DNA of 64,000 nt from NCBI RefSeq assembly GCF_000425745.1, contig NZ_AUEA01000006.1:186001-250000 (forward strand), read 5' to 3'. Below the pieces are notes generated by a model. It was not told the origin of the DNA. It made no database searches and saw nothing but the letters and a program-made list of their open reading frames with translations. Positions 27,959 through 37,294 of the stretch are shown piece after piece. The translations under genes and the position numbers were made by a program. Source of the stretch: Pseudomonas cremoricolorata DSM 17059 = NBRC 16634 (lineage in GTDB: Bacteria; Pseudomonadota; Gammaproteobacteria; Pseudomonadales; Pseudomonadaceae). Numbering within the stretch: position 1 is the stretch's first letter; every line of letters begins with the position of its first letter.

Positions 27959-28697
27959 ACCGCGCGCGCCATTCTCCGAGGCGACTGCGCAGGCGCGCGG
28001 CGCACTGGCTGTGCAACTGGCTGACACGCGACTCGCTGACCCCCAGCACCTCGCCGATTTCCTTGAGGTTCAGCTCTTCGTCGTAGTACAGCGCCAGCAC
28101 CAGGCGCTCACGCTCCGGCAGGTTGGCGATGGCCTCGGTCAAGGCGCTCTGGAAGCGTTCCTCCTCCAGATCGCGGCCCGGCTCCAGCTGTCCGCTGGCG
28201 CCGTCTTCGTGCAGTCCCTCGTGCTCGCCGTCCTGCAGCAGGTCGTCGAAACTGAACAGGCGACTGCCCAAGGTATCGTTGAGAATGCCGTAATAATCGT
28301 CCAGCCCCATCTTGAGTTCGGCAGCAACCTCGTGATCTTTAGCGTCACGTCCGGTTCTGGCCTCTACCGCGCGCATGGCATCGCTGACCATACGGGTGTT
28401 GCGGTGCACTGAACGCGGTGCCCAGTCGCCCTTGCGCACCTCATCGAGCATGGCGCCGCGGATGCGAATGCCGGCGTAGGTCTCGAAGCTGGCGCCCTTG
28501 CTGGCGTCGTATTTGTTGGCGACCTCGAGCAGGCCGATCATGCCGGCCTGGATCAGGTCTTCCACCTGCACGTTGGCCGGCAGGCGCGCCAGCAGGTGAT
28601 AGGCGATGCGCTTGACCAACGGCGCGTAGCGCTCGATCAGTTCGTATTGCGCATCCTTGGACGCTCGGCTGTACATCTTGAACCCGCTCGCGCTCAT
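27957..28697 (-). CDS. fliA: Flagellar sigma factor FliA (sigma28)
   Basis: A 246-residue group 3 sigma factor with region 2 (YAPLVKRIAYHLLARLPANV, DLIQAGMIGLLEV), region 3 and region 4 helix-turn-helix (LNLKEIGEVLGVSESRVSQL). It drives late genes such as fliC. The ATG at 28697 overlaps the fleN stop (ATGA), which fixes the start. Activity is normally held by FlgM, not in this window. Confidence 0.97.
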   Translation of the reverse strand: MSASGFKMYSRASKDAQYELIERYAPLVKRIAYHLLARLPANVQVEDLIQAGMIGLLEVANKYDASKGASFETYAGIRIRGAMLDEVRKGDWAPRSVHRNTRMVSDAMRAVEARTGRDAKDHEVAAELKMGLDDYYGILNDTLGSRLFSFDDLLQDGEHEGLHEDGASGQLEPGRDLEEERFQSALTEAIANLPERERLVLALYYDEELNLKEIGEVLGVSESRVSQLHSQCAARLRSRLGEWRAR

Positions 28698-29527
28698 AGC
28701 ACCGGCCCTGCGCTGGTGGGTTGTACCAGGCGCTCGACAAAGAATTCCAAATGGCCGCGCGGGTTGGCCGGCAGCGGCCAGCTGTCGACCTTCTGCGCAA
28801 TGGCCCGGAAGGCCAGCGCGCATTTAGAGCGCGGGAAGGCTTCGTACACCGCACGCTGCTTCTGCACCGCCTTGCGTACGCATTCGTCATAAGGCACGGC
28901 ACCGACGTATTGCAGCGCCACGTCGAGGAAGCGGTCGGTGACTTTGGTCAGCTTGGCGAACAGGTTGCGCCCTTCCTGCGGGCTCTGGGCCATGTTCGCC
29001 AGCACGCGGAAGCGGTTCATGCCGTAGTCGCGGTTGAGCAGCTTGATCAGCGCGTAGGCATCGGTGATCGAGGTCGGTTCGTCGCACACCACCAGCAGCA
29101 CTTCCTGGGCGGCGCGCACGAAGCTCACCACCGAGTCGCCGATACCGGCGGCGGTGTCGATGACCAGCACGTCGAGGTTGTCACCGATCTCGCTGAAGGC
29201 CTGGATCAGCCCGGCATGCTGCGCAGGCTGCAGGTGCACCATGCTCTGCGTGCCGGAGGCGGCCGGGACGATACGCACGCCGCCCGGCCCCTGCAACAGC
29301 ACGTCGCGCAGCTCGCAGCGGCCTTCGATGACGTCGGCCAGGGTGCGCTTGGGGGTCAGACCGAGCAGCACGTCGACATTGGCCAGACCCAGGTCGGCGT
29401 CGAGCAGCATGACTCTGCGCCCCAGTTCTGCCAGCGCCAGAGACAAGTTGACTGAAACGTTGGTCTTGCCGACGCCGCCTTTACCGCCGGTGACGGCGAT
29501 TACCTGTACGGGATGCATGCTACCCAT
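28694..29527 (-). CDS. fleN: FleN (FlhG), MinD-like ATPase controlling flagellar number
   Basis: A 277-residue MinD/ParA-type ATPase with deviant Walker A GGKGGVGKT (residues 14-22), DADLGLANVD switch and DTAAGIGDSV Walker B region. FleN binds FleQ and limits its activity, which keeps the flagellum number low, and works with FlhF at the pole. It lies between flhF and fliA. Confidence 0.96.
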   Translation of the reverse strand: MGSMHPVQVIAVTGGKGGVGKTNVSVNLSLALAELGRRVMLLDADLGLANVDVLLGLTPKRTLADVIEGRCELRDVLLQGPGGVRIVPAASGTQSMVHLQPAQHAGLIQAFSEIGDNLDVLVIDTAAGIGDSVVSFVRAAQEVLLVVCDEPTSITDAYALIKLLNRDYGMNRFRVLANMAQSPQEGRNLFAKLTKVTDRFLDVALQYVGAVPYDECVRKAVQKQRAVYEAFPRSKCALAFRAIAQKVDSWPLPANPRGHLEFFVERLVQPTSAGPVL

Positions 29528-29618
29528 GTCTGTTATTTACCTTGTCTCGCTTGGACCCATGCCACTTGTGGAGCAAAACGCCCGCCCCGTTCTGTTGGTA
29601 CTTTTCGCAGCACATCGC

Positions 29619-30929
29619 TCAACCCACCCGCTTCCCGGGATGGTGATAGAGATCAGCGAACATGTCGGCCATGGCCTCTTCGCTGGGCTCGTCCTGCATC
29701 TGCACGCTGACCGCGCGGCTCACCAGCTGGTGTTTGCGCGGCAGGTGCAGGTCTTCGGGAATACGTGGCCCATCGGTGAGATAGGCAATTGGCAACTGAT
29801 GGCCGATGGTCAGGCTGAGCACTTCGCCCAGGCTGGCGGTTTCATCGAGCTTGCTCAGAATGCAGCCGGCCAGCCCACAGCGCTTGTAGCTGTGATACGC
29901 CGCCGACAGCACCTGTTTCTGGCTGGTGGTGGCCAGCACCAGATAGTTCTTCGACGCGATACCGCGCCCGGCCAGGGTGTCGAGCTGCATGCGCAGCGCC
30001 GGATCACTGGCTTGCAGGCCGGCGGTATCGATCAGCACCACCCGCTTGCGCAGCAGTGGCTCGAGCGCCTGGGCCAGCGACTCGCCGGGGTCGACGTAGG
30101 TCACCGGCACGTTGAGGATGCGGCCGAGGGTTTTCAGTTGTTCCTGAGCACCGATACGGAAACTGTCCATGCTCACCAGGGCCAGGCTGCTGGAGCCGTA
30201 CTTGAGCACGTAGCGCGCCGCCAGCTTGGCCAGGGTGGTGGTCTTGCCCATGCCCGCAGGGCCAACCAGGGCGATCACCCCGCCCTGCTCGATCGGCTCG
30301 ATATCCGGCACCTCGATGCGCCGCGCCAGGTGCGCCAGGACCATGCGCCAGGCGTGCCGCGGATCGTCGATCTCGGCGGTCATGCCCAGCAGCTCGTGGG
30401 CCAGAGCGCCGCTCAGGCCAATGCGTTGCAGACGCCGCCAGGCGTTGGCCTGCTGCGGCTTGCTGCCCTGCAATTGCGACCAGGCCAGCGAACCGAGCTG
30501 CACTTCGAGCAGCTCACGCAGACCCGACAGTTCGGCGCGCATGGCGTCGAACAGGCGCGGATCGACCGCCGCTGGGGCCGCTGCCGGAGCGCTGGCCGGG
30601 GCTTCGGTGTGTGGCTCGACCAGCGGCTCGGAGGCGGTCAGCGAAAGGCCGGCGAACAGCTGGCGGTTGCCTTCATCGGTGTCGTTGCGGCTGGACAGCT
30701 CGGCCTGGGCGCTGACGATGCGCGACTGGGTTTTGCGCAGTTCTTCTTCCAGGGCGATGTTGGGCACCCGCGGCGCCAGCGCCGAGGGCTTGTAGTCGAG
30801 CGCGGCAGTGAGTTCCACGCCGCCGGCAATGCGCCGGTTGCCGATGATGGCGGCATCAGCGCCCAGCTCATCGCGAACCAGCTTCATGGCCTGTCGCATA
30901 TCGGCGGCGAAAAAACGCTTCACTTGCAT
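29619..30929 (-). CDS. flhF: FlhF, SRP-type GTPase for polar flagellar placement
   Basis: A 436-residue SRP-like GTPase with a B domain at the N-terminus (MQVKRFFAADMRQAMKLVRD), an N domain, and a G domain with G1 GPAGMGKT (223-230), SMDSFRIGAQEQL, DTAGL and SKLDE. FlhF directs the first flagellar components to the pole. It starts 11 bases after flhA. The gap to fleN (29528-29618) shows no clear promoter. Confidence 0.95.
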   Translation of the reverse strand: MQVKRFFAADMRQAMKLVRDELGADAAIIGNRRIAGGVELTAALDYKPSALAPRVPNIALEEELRKTQSRIVSAQAELSSRNDTDEGNRQLFAGLSLTASEPLVEPHTEAPASAPAAAPAAVDPRLFDAMRAELSGLRELLEVQLGSLAWSQLQGSKPQQANAWRRLQRIGLSGALAHELLGMTAEIDDPRHAWRMVLAHLARRIEVPDIEPIEQGGVIALVGPAGMGKTTTLAKLAARYVLKYGSSSLALVSMDSFRIGAQEQLKTLGRILNVPVTYVDPGESLAQALEPLLRKRVVLIDTAGLQASDPALRMQLDTLAGRGIASKNYLVLATTSQKQVLSAAYHSYKRCGLAGCILSKLDETASLGEVLSLTIGHQLPIAYLTDGPRIPEDLHLPRKHQLVSRAVSVQMQDEPSEEAMADMFADLYHHPGKRVG

Positions 30930-30940
30930 ATCCCACTACC

Positions 30941-33070
30941 TCAGCCGTTAGGGCCCACAGTGGCAACGATGGTGACTTGCTTGTTGTCCGGAATTTCCTG
31001 GTACGCCAACACATGCAAGTTCGGTACAGCCAGCCGGCCAAAGCGCGAGAGCATGGCGCGGATCGGGCCGGCCACCAGCAGAATGGCAGGCTGACCCTGC
31101 ATTTCCTGACGCTGGGCCGCTTCGATCAACGAACGCTGCAGCTTCTCGGCCATGCTCGGTTCCAGCAAGACACCGTCTTCCTGGCCTTGTCCGGCCCTCT
31201 GCAAGCTATTGAGCAAGATCTGTTCCAATCTTGGCTCAAGGGTGATCACCGGCAGCTCGGACTCAACGCCGACAATGCTTTGCACGATGGCGCGACACAA
31301 TCCGACGCGCACCTGCGCCACCAGCGCGGCAGTATCTTGACTCCTGCCGGCGTTGTTGGCGATGGCCTCGGCAATGGTGCGAATATCGCGCACCGGCACC
31401 TGTTCGCTGAGCAATGCCTGCAGGACCTTGAGCAGCCCCGACAGAGAAATGACGCCCGGCACCAGCTCCTCTGCCAGTTTAGGCGAAGCCTTGGCCAGCA
31501 CCTGCAGCAACTGCTGCACTTCTTCGTGGCCGATCAGTTCGTGGCAGTGTTTCTGCAAGATCTGGTTGAGGTGGGTCGCCACCACGGTACTGGCGTCGAC
31601 CACGGTGTAGCCCAGCGACTGCGCCTGGGAGCGCTGCGCGACGTCGATCCACACGGCCTCGAGGCCAAACGCCGGATCACGCGCGGCAATCCCGTTGAGG
31701 GTGCCGAACACCTGACCGGGGTTGATCGCCAGCTCGCGATCCGGGTAGATCTCGGCTTCGGCCAGAATCACCCCCATCAGGGTCAGGCGATAGGCGCTGG
31801 GTTGCAGGTCGAGGTTGTCGCGGATATGCACCGTTGGCATGAGGAATCCGAGGTCCTGGGAGAGCTTCTTGCGCACCCCCTTGATTCGCGCCAGCAACTG
31901 CCCACCCTGGTTACGGTCGACCAGCGGAATCAGCCGGTAGCCTACTTCCAGGCCGATCATGTCGATCGGCGTGACGTCGTCCCAGCCCAGCTCCTTGGTT
32001 TCCTGCGCGCGCTGTGGCGAGGGCAGCAGATCCTGCTGGCGCTTGACCTCTTCCAGGGCCACGGCCTGCGCCTGCTCCTTCTTCTTCCACACCAGGTAGG
32101 CACCGCCGGCGGCTGCCAGCCCCAGGCCGATGAAGGCCACGTGGGGCATGCCCGGGACCATGCCGATGACCATCATCAGCGCGGCGGAAACGCCCAGCGC
32201 CTTGGGCGAATCGAACATCTGCCGGTTGATCAGCTTGCCCATCTCTTCGGAGCTGGAGGCACGGGTGACCATGATCGCCGCGGCGGTAGAGAGCAGCAGC
32301 GACGGCAACTGCGCCACCAAACCGTCACCGATGGTGAGCAAGGCATACACCTTGCCGGCTTCGCCGAACGGCATGCCGTGCTGCAACATGCCCACCAGCA
32401 TGCCGCCGATCAGGTTGATGAACAGAATCAGCAGGCCAGCGATAGCGTCGCCGCGCACGAACTTGCTGGCACCGTCCATCGAGCCGTAGAACTCGGCCTC
32501 CTGGGCAACCTCGGCGCGGCGCAGCTTGGCCTGGTTCTGATCGATCAGACCGGCATTGAGGTCGGCATCGATGGCCATCTGCTTGCCGGGCATGGCATCG
32601 AGGGTAAAGCGTGCGCTGACCTCGGAGATGCGCCCGGCACCTTTGGTCACCACCACGAAGTTGATGATCATGAGGATGGCGAACACCACCGCACCGACCA
32701 CGTAGTTGCCGCCGATCACCACCTCACCGAAGGCCTGAATCACCTGGCCTGCGGCCTGGTGCCCTTCATGACCATGCAGCATCACCACCCGCGTCGAAGC
32801 GACGTTGAGCGCCAGGCGCAGCAGCGTCGCCACCAGCAGAATGGTCGGGAACGCCGCGAAATCCAGCGGGCGCAAGGCGTACACACAGACCAGCAGCACC
32901 ACGATCGACAACGCGATGTTGAAGGTGAAGAACACGTCGAGCAGAAACGGCGGGATCGGCAACATCATCATTGCCAGCATCACCAGCAACAGCAGCGGCA
33001 CACCCAGGCTGCCCCGACCGAGACCGGCGAGGTTGTTGCGGGCATGACTGATCAGATGCGAACGATCCAC
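30941..33070 (-). CDS. flhA: Flagellar export gate protein FlhA
   Basis: A 709-residue protein with about eight membrane helices in the first half (LLLLVMLAMMMLPIPPFLLD), the conserved FHIPEP-family loop (RFTLDAMPGKQMAIDADLNA) and a cytoplasmic domain that docks export chaperones. The start is GTG (MDRSHLISHARNN) with AGGA upstream. A sigma54 promoter lies about 55 bases before it, so it starts a transcription unit of its own. Confidence 0.96.
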   Translation of the reverse strand: MDRSHLISHARNNLAGLGRGSLGVPLLLLVMLAMMMLPIPPFLLDVFFTFNIALSIVVLLVCVYALRPLDFAAFPTILLVATLLRLALNVASTRVVMLHGHEGHQAAGQVIQAFGEVVIGGNYVVGAVVFAILMIINFVVVTKGAGRISEVSARFTLDAMPGKQMAIDADLNAGLIDQNQAKLRRAEVAQEAEFYGSMDGASKFVRGDAIAGLLILFINLIGGMLVGMLQHGMPFGEAGKVYALLTIGDGLVAQLPSLLLSTAAAIMVTRASSSEEMGKLINRQMFDSPKALGVSAALMMVIGMVPGMPHVAFIGLGLAAAGGAYLVWKKKEQAQAVALEEVKRQQDLLPSPQRAQETKELGWDDVTPIDMIGLEVGYRLIPLVDRNQGGQLLARIKGVRKKLSQDLGFLMPTVHIRDNLDLQPSAYRLTLMGVILAEAEIYPDRELAINPGQVFGTLNGIAARDPAFGLEAVWIDVAQRSQAQSLGYTVVDASTVVATHLNQILQKHCHELIGHEEVQQLLQVLAKASPKLAEELVPGVISLSGLLKVLQALLSEQVPVRDIRTIAEAIANNAGRSQDTAALVAQVRVGLCRAIVQSIVGVESELPVITLEPRLEQILLNSLQRAGQGQEDGVLLEPSMAEKLQRSLIEAAQRQEMQGQPAILLVAGPIRAMLSRFGRLAVPNLHVLAYQEIPDNKQVTIVATVGPNG

Positions 33071-33124
33071 CGAGAGTCCTCTTCAAGCAAAACTTTGACG
33101 CCAGCGCGGCGCCTGGGCGTGGCT

Positions 33125-33142
33125 TTGCAAGAAGCTGTCCAA
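33125..33142 (-). promoter_or_regulatory. Sigma54 promoter for flhA
   Basis: On the minus strand TTGGACAGCTTCTTGCA has GG (33139-33140) and GC (33127-33128) exactly 10 bases apart, close to the TGGCACG-N4-TTGCW consensus. It lies about 55 bases upstream of flhA, which is RpoN/FleQ-dependent in Pseudomonas. The rest of 33071-33236 holds only the TA terminator. Confidence 0.75.
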
Positions 33143-33216
33143 CTTTGTCGATGGGTGCCGATGAGACGCGAACCCGAGGCTCATCGCTGCTTGGATAGAA
33201 TGGCCAATTGGAGCAG

Positions 33217-33236
33217 AAGGCGCCCAGTGGCGCCTT
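33217..33236 (-). terminator. Terminator of the toxin-antitoxin module
   Basis: AAGGCGCC / GGCGCCTT, an 8-bp perfect stem with a 4-base loop, begins directly after the antitoxin stop codon. The following CTGCT is only weakly U-rich. It separates the module from the flhA promoter. Confidence 0.65.
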
Positions 33237-33518
33237 TCACGAGTGCTGGGCGGTCAGCTTCACTCCCAACGCGTTGACTACCTTCAGCACCGTGTCGTAT
33301 CGGGGCTTTGCACCTGGGGCCAGCGCCTTGTACAGACTTTCACGGTTGATCCCGGCATCGCGTGCAAGCTGGCTCATACCGCGCGCTTTTGCCACTTCCT
33401 GTAACGCGCGAAGGAATACATCAGGGTTCGGGTCCTGGAGGGAAATGCTCAGAAATTGCGCAATTTCCTCCTCATCATTCAGGTAATCCGATGCTTCGAA
33501 AACCTTGAGCTCTCTCAT
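33237..33518 (-). CDS. Antitoxin, HigA-like addiction-module antidote (HTH)
   Basis: A 93-residue protein of the putative addiction-module antidote family: an acidic N-terminus (ASDYLNDEEEIAQFLS) and an XRE-like helix-turn-helix (about 47-70, GMSQLARDAGINRESLYKAL). It would neutralise the toxin encoded just upstream and repress the pair. It overlaps the toxin gene end by 4 bases. Base composition is visibly lower in G+C than the flanking flh genes, as expected for an acquired module. Confidence 0.85.
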   Translation of the reverse strand: MRELKVFEASDYLNDEEEIAQFLSISLQDPNPDVFLRALQEVAKARGMSQLARDAGINRESLYKALAPGAKPRYDTVLKVVNALGVKLTAQHS

Positions 33519-33823
33519 TGACTGTCTGCCTTCTCGATCTCGTCGAGGATGGATTTCGCGAGCTTTATATCGCGCTTTTGCGACGATTTGTTACCGCCAC
33601 ACAGTAGCAGATACACCACTTCAGCACGCCTGGCGTAATAAACACGATAACCCGGTCCAACAAAGATTCTCATTTCACTGATGCCACTTCCGACGGGCTC
33701 AGAGTCACCGAAATTACCTTCCTGTGCAGCCATGATGCGGCTCACGATCCGCAGACGCGCCGTCACATCCTTCAAGCCTTTAAGCCATGCATCGAATTCG
33801 TGGGTTCGGAGGAGTGTATTCAT
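33515..33823 (-). CDS. Toxin, RelE/ParE-superfamily (HigB-like) addiction-module killer protein
   Basis: A 102-residue basic protein typical of the RelE/ParE killer family paired with HigA-like antidotes: TLLRTHEFDAWLKGLKD, the central strand EMRIFVGPGYRVYYA, then LLCGGNKSSQKRDIKLAK. Members usually cleave mRNA at the ribosome; this is family knowledge, not shown here. Toxin-first gene order fits HigBA-like systems. The module sits between flhB and flhA and interrupts the otherwise continuous flagellar series. Confidence 0.85.
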   Translation of the reverse strand: MNTLLRTHEFDAWLKGLKDVTARLRIVSRIMAAQEGNFGDSEPVGSGISEMRIFVGPGYRVYYARRAEVVYLLLCGGNKSSQKRDIKLAKSILDEIEKADSQ

Positions 33824-33875
33824 AGGCGCAATGTAGCCGAACGACTACACATCGACAACCAGCTTGATGGATCAC

Positions 33876-35018
33876 TCACTCATCCCGCCGCAAATCCGGC
33901 GGAATCGGCAGGTCCGGCTTGAGCGGCTCCGGCGCCTTGCCCCGCCCACTGCGGTATTGTCGGATCTGGAATACGTAGGCCAGCACCTGCGCCACGGCCA
34001 GGTACAGGCCAGCGGGGATTTCCTGTTCGATCTCGGTGGAGTGGTAAATGGCCCGGGCCAGGGCCGGCGATTCGAGGATCTGTACCTTGTGCTCGACGGC
34101 GATCTCGCGGATTTTCAAGGCGATGAAATCGGTGCCCTTGGCCAGCAGCAATGGCGCTGCCGAGCCCTTCTCTGGGTCGTATTTGAGGGCAACGGCGTAA
34201 TGGGTCGGGTTGGTGATGATCACGTCAGCATCGGGCACGGCAGCCATCATGCGCCGCTGCGACATCTCGCGCTGCAACTGGCGGATGCGCTGCTTGACCT
34301 CGGGCTTGCCTTCGCTGTCCTTGTACTCGTCGCGCACTTCCTGCTTGGTCATCTTCAGCTTCTTGTGGCTCTGCCAGAGCTGGAACGGCACATCCACCGC
34401 AGCGATCAGCAGCAAGCCGGCAGCCATCCACAGCGCGCTCCAGCCCACCACCTGCACGCTGTGGATGATCGCCTGCTCCAATGGCTCGTTGGCGATATCG
34501 AGCAGCGCCTGGCGATCGTTCGAAAGCACTACCACGGCGACGAGCAGAATCACCACGAACTTGGCGATGGCCTTGAGCAGTTCGGTCAGGGCATGCATGG
34601 AAAACATGCGCTTGATGCCTGACAGCGGGTTCATGCGGCTGAACTTGGGCTGCAGCAGGCTGCCGGAGAACAGGAACCCGCCCAAGGCAATGGGCGCCAC
34701 GAACGACACCACGAACAGCACCACCAGCACCGGCTGGGTGGCCCAGATCGCCATCTTGCCGGCGCTGAGCAGGAAGATGCCCATCGAGCGCTCGTCTACC
34801 ACCACTTCCCGGCTCAGGGTGAAGCTCATGCGCATCACCTCCATCAGCGTCTGCGCCAGAAAGCCGCCGAACACCAGCAGGGCAATGGCGCCACCGAGGG
34901 TCACGGCGACGGTGTTGAGCTCCTTGGAACGCGCGGTCTCGCCCTTCTCGCGGGCGTCGCGCTTTTTCTTTTCGGTGGGTTCTTCGGTCTTGTCCTGACC
35001 GCTCTCGCTCTCGGCCAT
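33876..35018 (-). CDS. flhB: Flagellar export switch protein FlhB
   Basis: A 380-residue protein with four membrane segments (about 40-60, 90-115, 150-170, 190-212) and a cytoplasmic domain with the autocleavage site N270-P-T-H273. FlhB switches export from hook to filament substrates after interaction with FliK. It starts just after fliR and is the last gene of the fliLMNOPQR-flhB series before the TA module. Confidence 0.97.
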   Translation of the reverse strand: MAESESGQDKTEEPTEKKKRDAREKGETARSKELNTVAVTLGGAIALLVFGGFLAQTLMEVMRMSFTLSREVVVDERSMGIFLLSAGKMAIWATQPVLVVLFVVSFVAPIALGGFLFSGSLLQPKFSRMNPLSGIKRMFSMHALTELLKAIAKFVVILLVAVVVLSNDRQALLDIANEPLEQAIIHSVQVVGWSALWMAAGLLLIAAVDVPFQLWQSHKKLKMTKQEVRDEYKDSEGKPEVKQRIRQLQREMSQRRMMAAVPDADVIITNPTHYAVALKYDPEKGSAAPLLLAKGTDFIALKIREIAVEHKVQILESPALARAIYHSTEIEQEIPAGLYLAVAQVLAYVFQIRQYRSGRGKAPEPLKPDLPIPPDLRRDE

Positions 35019-35020
35019 GC

Positions 35021-35797
35021 TCAGCGCGCCCTCGCCAGTTCACGCAGCCATTGCAGGGTTTCGCTGGCAAGGCCCTGATAATGCGAGAGCATATCGGCCA
35101 GGCTCATCCAGAAGATCACCATGCCCATCACCAAGGTCAGCGGAAAACCGATGGAAAAGATGTTGAGCTGCGGCGCGGCGCGGGTCATCACGCCGAAGGC
35201 GATGTTGACCACCAGCAAGGCGGCGATGGCCGGCAGAATCAGCAACAGACCGGCGCCCAGCACCCAGCTCATGCGCCCGGCCAGCTCCCAGAACTGACTG
35301 ACCACCAGCGCGCTGCCCACCGGCAAGGTGGTGAAGCTTTCGGTCAGCACTTCGAACACCACCAAGTGGCCATTCATCAGCAAGAACAGAATGCTCACCA
35401 GCATGGTCATGAACTGGCTGACCACGGTGACGTTGACGCCGTTGGCCGGGTCGACCATCGAGGAAAAGGCCATGCCCATCTGCACCGCAATGATCTGCCC
35501 GGCGATGACGAAAGCCTGAAACAGCATCTGCAAGGCCAGGCCGAACAAGGCGCCGACGATGATCTGCTCGGCGCACAGTAGCAGCCCTTGCAGGCTCAGC
35601 GGATTGACCTCGGGCAGCGGCGGCAGCCCGGGCACGATGACGAAGGTGATCGCCACCGCCACGTACAGGCGCACCCGCGCCGGCAGCATGCGCGTACCGA
35701 TGATCGGCATGGTCATCAGCACCGCGGTGACGCGAAACAACGGCAGCACGAAGGTGGCGACCCAAGTGGAAATCTGCGCGTCGGTCAGCTCGAGCAT
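35021..35797 (-). CDS. fliR: Flagellar export gate protein FliR
   Basis: A 258-residue polytopic protein of the FliP5Q4R1 export gate. FliR-type sequence is seen in RVTAVLMTMPIIGTRMLPAR at the N-terminus and in GMAFSSMVDPANGVNVTVVS. The stop lies 2 bases before the flhB start. Confidence 0.95.
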   Translation of the reverse strand: MLELTDAQISTWVATFVLPLFRVTAVLMTMPIIGTRMLPARVRLYVAVAITFVIVPGLPPLPEVNPLSLQGLLLCAEQIIVGALFGLALQMLFQAFVIAGQIIAVQMGMAFSSMVDPANGVNVTVVSQFMTMLVSILFLLMNGHLVVFEVLTESFTTLPVGSALVVSQFWELAGRMSWVLGAGLLLILPAIAALLVVNIAFGVMTRAAPQLNIFSIGFPLTLVMGMVIFWMSLADMLSHYQGLASETLQWLRELARAR

Positions 35798-35804
35798 GGC
35801 CGCG

Positions 35805-36074
35805 TCAACCGATCAGCTGCGGAATGCTGGTGTACAGGGTGTTGATGTACTCCATGAACTTCTGCACCAGCCAGGGCCCGGCGACGATCAGCGTGACCAG
35901 CATCACCAGCAGGCGCGGCAGGAAGCTCAGGGTCTGTTCGTTGATCTGCGTGGCGGCCTGGAACATCGCCACCATCAGGCCGATCAGCAAGCTCGGCACC
36001 ACCAGCACGGCGACCATCAAGGTGGTCAGCCACAGCGCTTCGCGGAACAGGTCGACGGCAACTTCAGGGGTCAT
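35805..36074 (-). CDS. fliQ: Flagellar export gate protein FliQ
   Basis: An 89-residue protein with two membrane hairpin segments (ALWLTTLMVAVLVVPSLLIG and LVMLVTLIVAGPWLVQKF) and the family stretch QEQTLSFLPR-like INEQTLSFLPR. Normal length. It lies between fliP and fliR. Confidence 0.95.
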   Translation of the reverse strand: MTPEVAVDLFREALWLTTLMVAVLVVPSLLIGLMVAMFQAATQINEQTLSFLPRLLVMLVTLIVAGPWLVQKFMEYINTLYTSIPQLIG

Positions 36075-36095
36075 GAAGGGTTCTCCCGGGTGATG

Positions 36096-36851
36096 TCACA
36101 CGCCGCCGAAGCTGCTGGCCAAGGTGCCCATGATCAGCGCCCAGCCATCGACCAGCACGAACAGCATGATCTTGAACGGCAGCGAGATGATCAGCGGCGA
36201 GAGCATCATCATGCCCATGGCCATCAGCACACTGGCCACCACCAGGTCGATGACCAGAAACGGGATGAAGATCATGAAGCCGATCTGGAATGCAGTTTTC
36301 AGCTCGGAAGTGACGAACGCCGGTACCAGGATGGTCAGCGGTGCCTGGTCGGGGCTGGCGATGTCGGTGCGCTTGGACAGGCGCATGAACAGGTCGAGGT
36401 CGTTCTGACGGGTCTGCGCCAGCATGAAGTCCTTCAGCGGACCCTGGGCCTTGTCGATGGCCTGCTGGGCGGTGAGCTGCTCGTTCAGGTAGGGCTGGAT
36501 GGCGCCCTCGTTCACCTTGTCGAACACCGGCGCCATGATGAACAGGCTGAGAAACAGCGCCATGCCGGTGAGGATCTGGTTGGACGGTGTCTGCTGCAGG
36601 CCCAGGGCCTGGCGCAGAATCGAGAAGACGATGATGATGCGGGTGAAGCTGGTCATCAGAATGACGAACGCCGGGATGAAGCTCAGCGCGGTCATGATCA
36701 GCAGAATCTGCAGACTGACCGAATATTCCTGCTGGCCGTCGGCGCTGTTCGACAAGGTGATCGCCGGAATCGACAACGGGTCAGCGGCCAGAGCCAGCGG
36801 CGCGGCCAGCAGCAGCGCCAGGGTCAACAGCATGCGCGCGGCGCTGGTCAT
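36096..36851 (-). CDS. fliP: Flagellar export gate protein FliP
   Basis: A 251-residue protein with a cleavable signal sequence ([16 protein letters not shown]), four membrane segments, and FliP signatures [19 protein letters not shown] and [20 protein letters not shown] (each family-typical). Its start overlaps the fliO stop by one base. Confidence 0.96.
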   Translation of the reverse strand: MTSAARMLLTLALLLAAPLALAADPLSIPAITLSNSADGQQEYSVSLQILLIMTALSFIPAFVILMTSFTRIIIVFSILRQALGLQQTPSNQILTGMALFLSLFIMAPVFDKVNEGAIQPYLNEQLTAQQAIDKAQGPLKDFMLAQTRQNDLDLFMRLSKRTDIASPDQAPLTILVPAFVTSELKTAFQIGFMIFIPFLVIDLVVASVLMAMGMMMLSPLIISLPFKIMLFVLVDGWALIMGTLASSFGGV

Positions 36852-37294
36852 CAGCTTTTGTCCTTGTGGTCCTTGCCCATCAGCCTGAGCAGCTGTTGAG
36901 CGAATTCCGGCGTCGCCGGGCGATTGGCGGGCGCGACGGCGACCGGCTCGGCGAGTACGTGCAGCGTCTTGATGTCGCCTGGGCTATGGCCGAGCAGAAT
37001 CTGTTCCTTGCCGATCTGAACCAGCAACAGGCGGTCGCGTGGGCCAATGGCGCGGCTGCTGATCACCTCGATCAGCTGGTTATTGCCCGGCGCCACACCC
37101 TGCACCCGGCGCAGCAGCCAGGCGAGGAAGAAGATCAGCCCAACCACCAGCAGCAGGCCGAGCACCAGTTGCAGCACTTGCCCACCCAGGCCAGCTGGGG
37201 TGGAGGCGGCGGCGGTCTGCACCGGTGCTGCCCAGCCCGTGCCGCTGGCCAGCATCCAGGCGCAGGCGAGCATGCCCATGAGTGCGCGCTTCAT
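36851..37294 (-). CDS. fliO: Flagellar export assembly protein FliO
   Basis: A 147-residue protein with an N-terminal hydrophobic segment, one further membrane helix ([20 protein letters not shown]) and a small cytoplasmic domain ([20 protein letters not shown]) typical of FliO, which helps FliP assemble. It starts directly after the fliN stop. Confidence 0.92.
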   Translation of the reverse strand: MKRALMGMLACAWMLASGTGWAAPVQTAAASTPAGLGGQVLQLVLGLLLVVGLIFFLAWLLRRVQGVAPGNNQLIEVISSRAIGPRDRLLLVQIGKEQILLGHSPGDIKTLHVLAEPVAVAPANRPATPEFAQQLLRLMGKDHKDKS

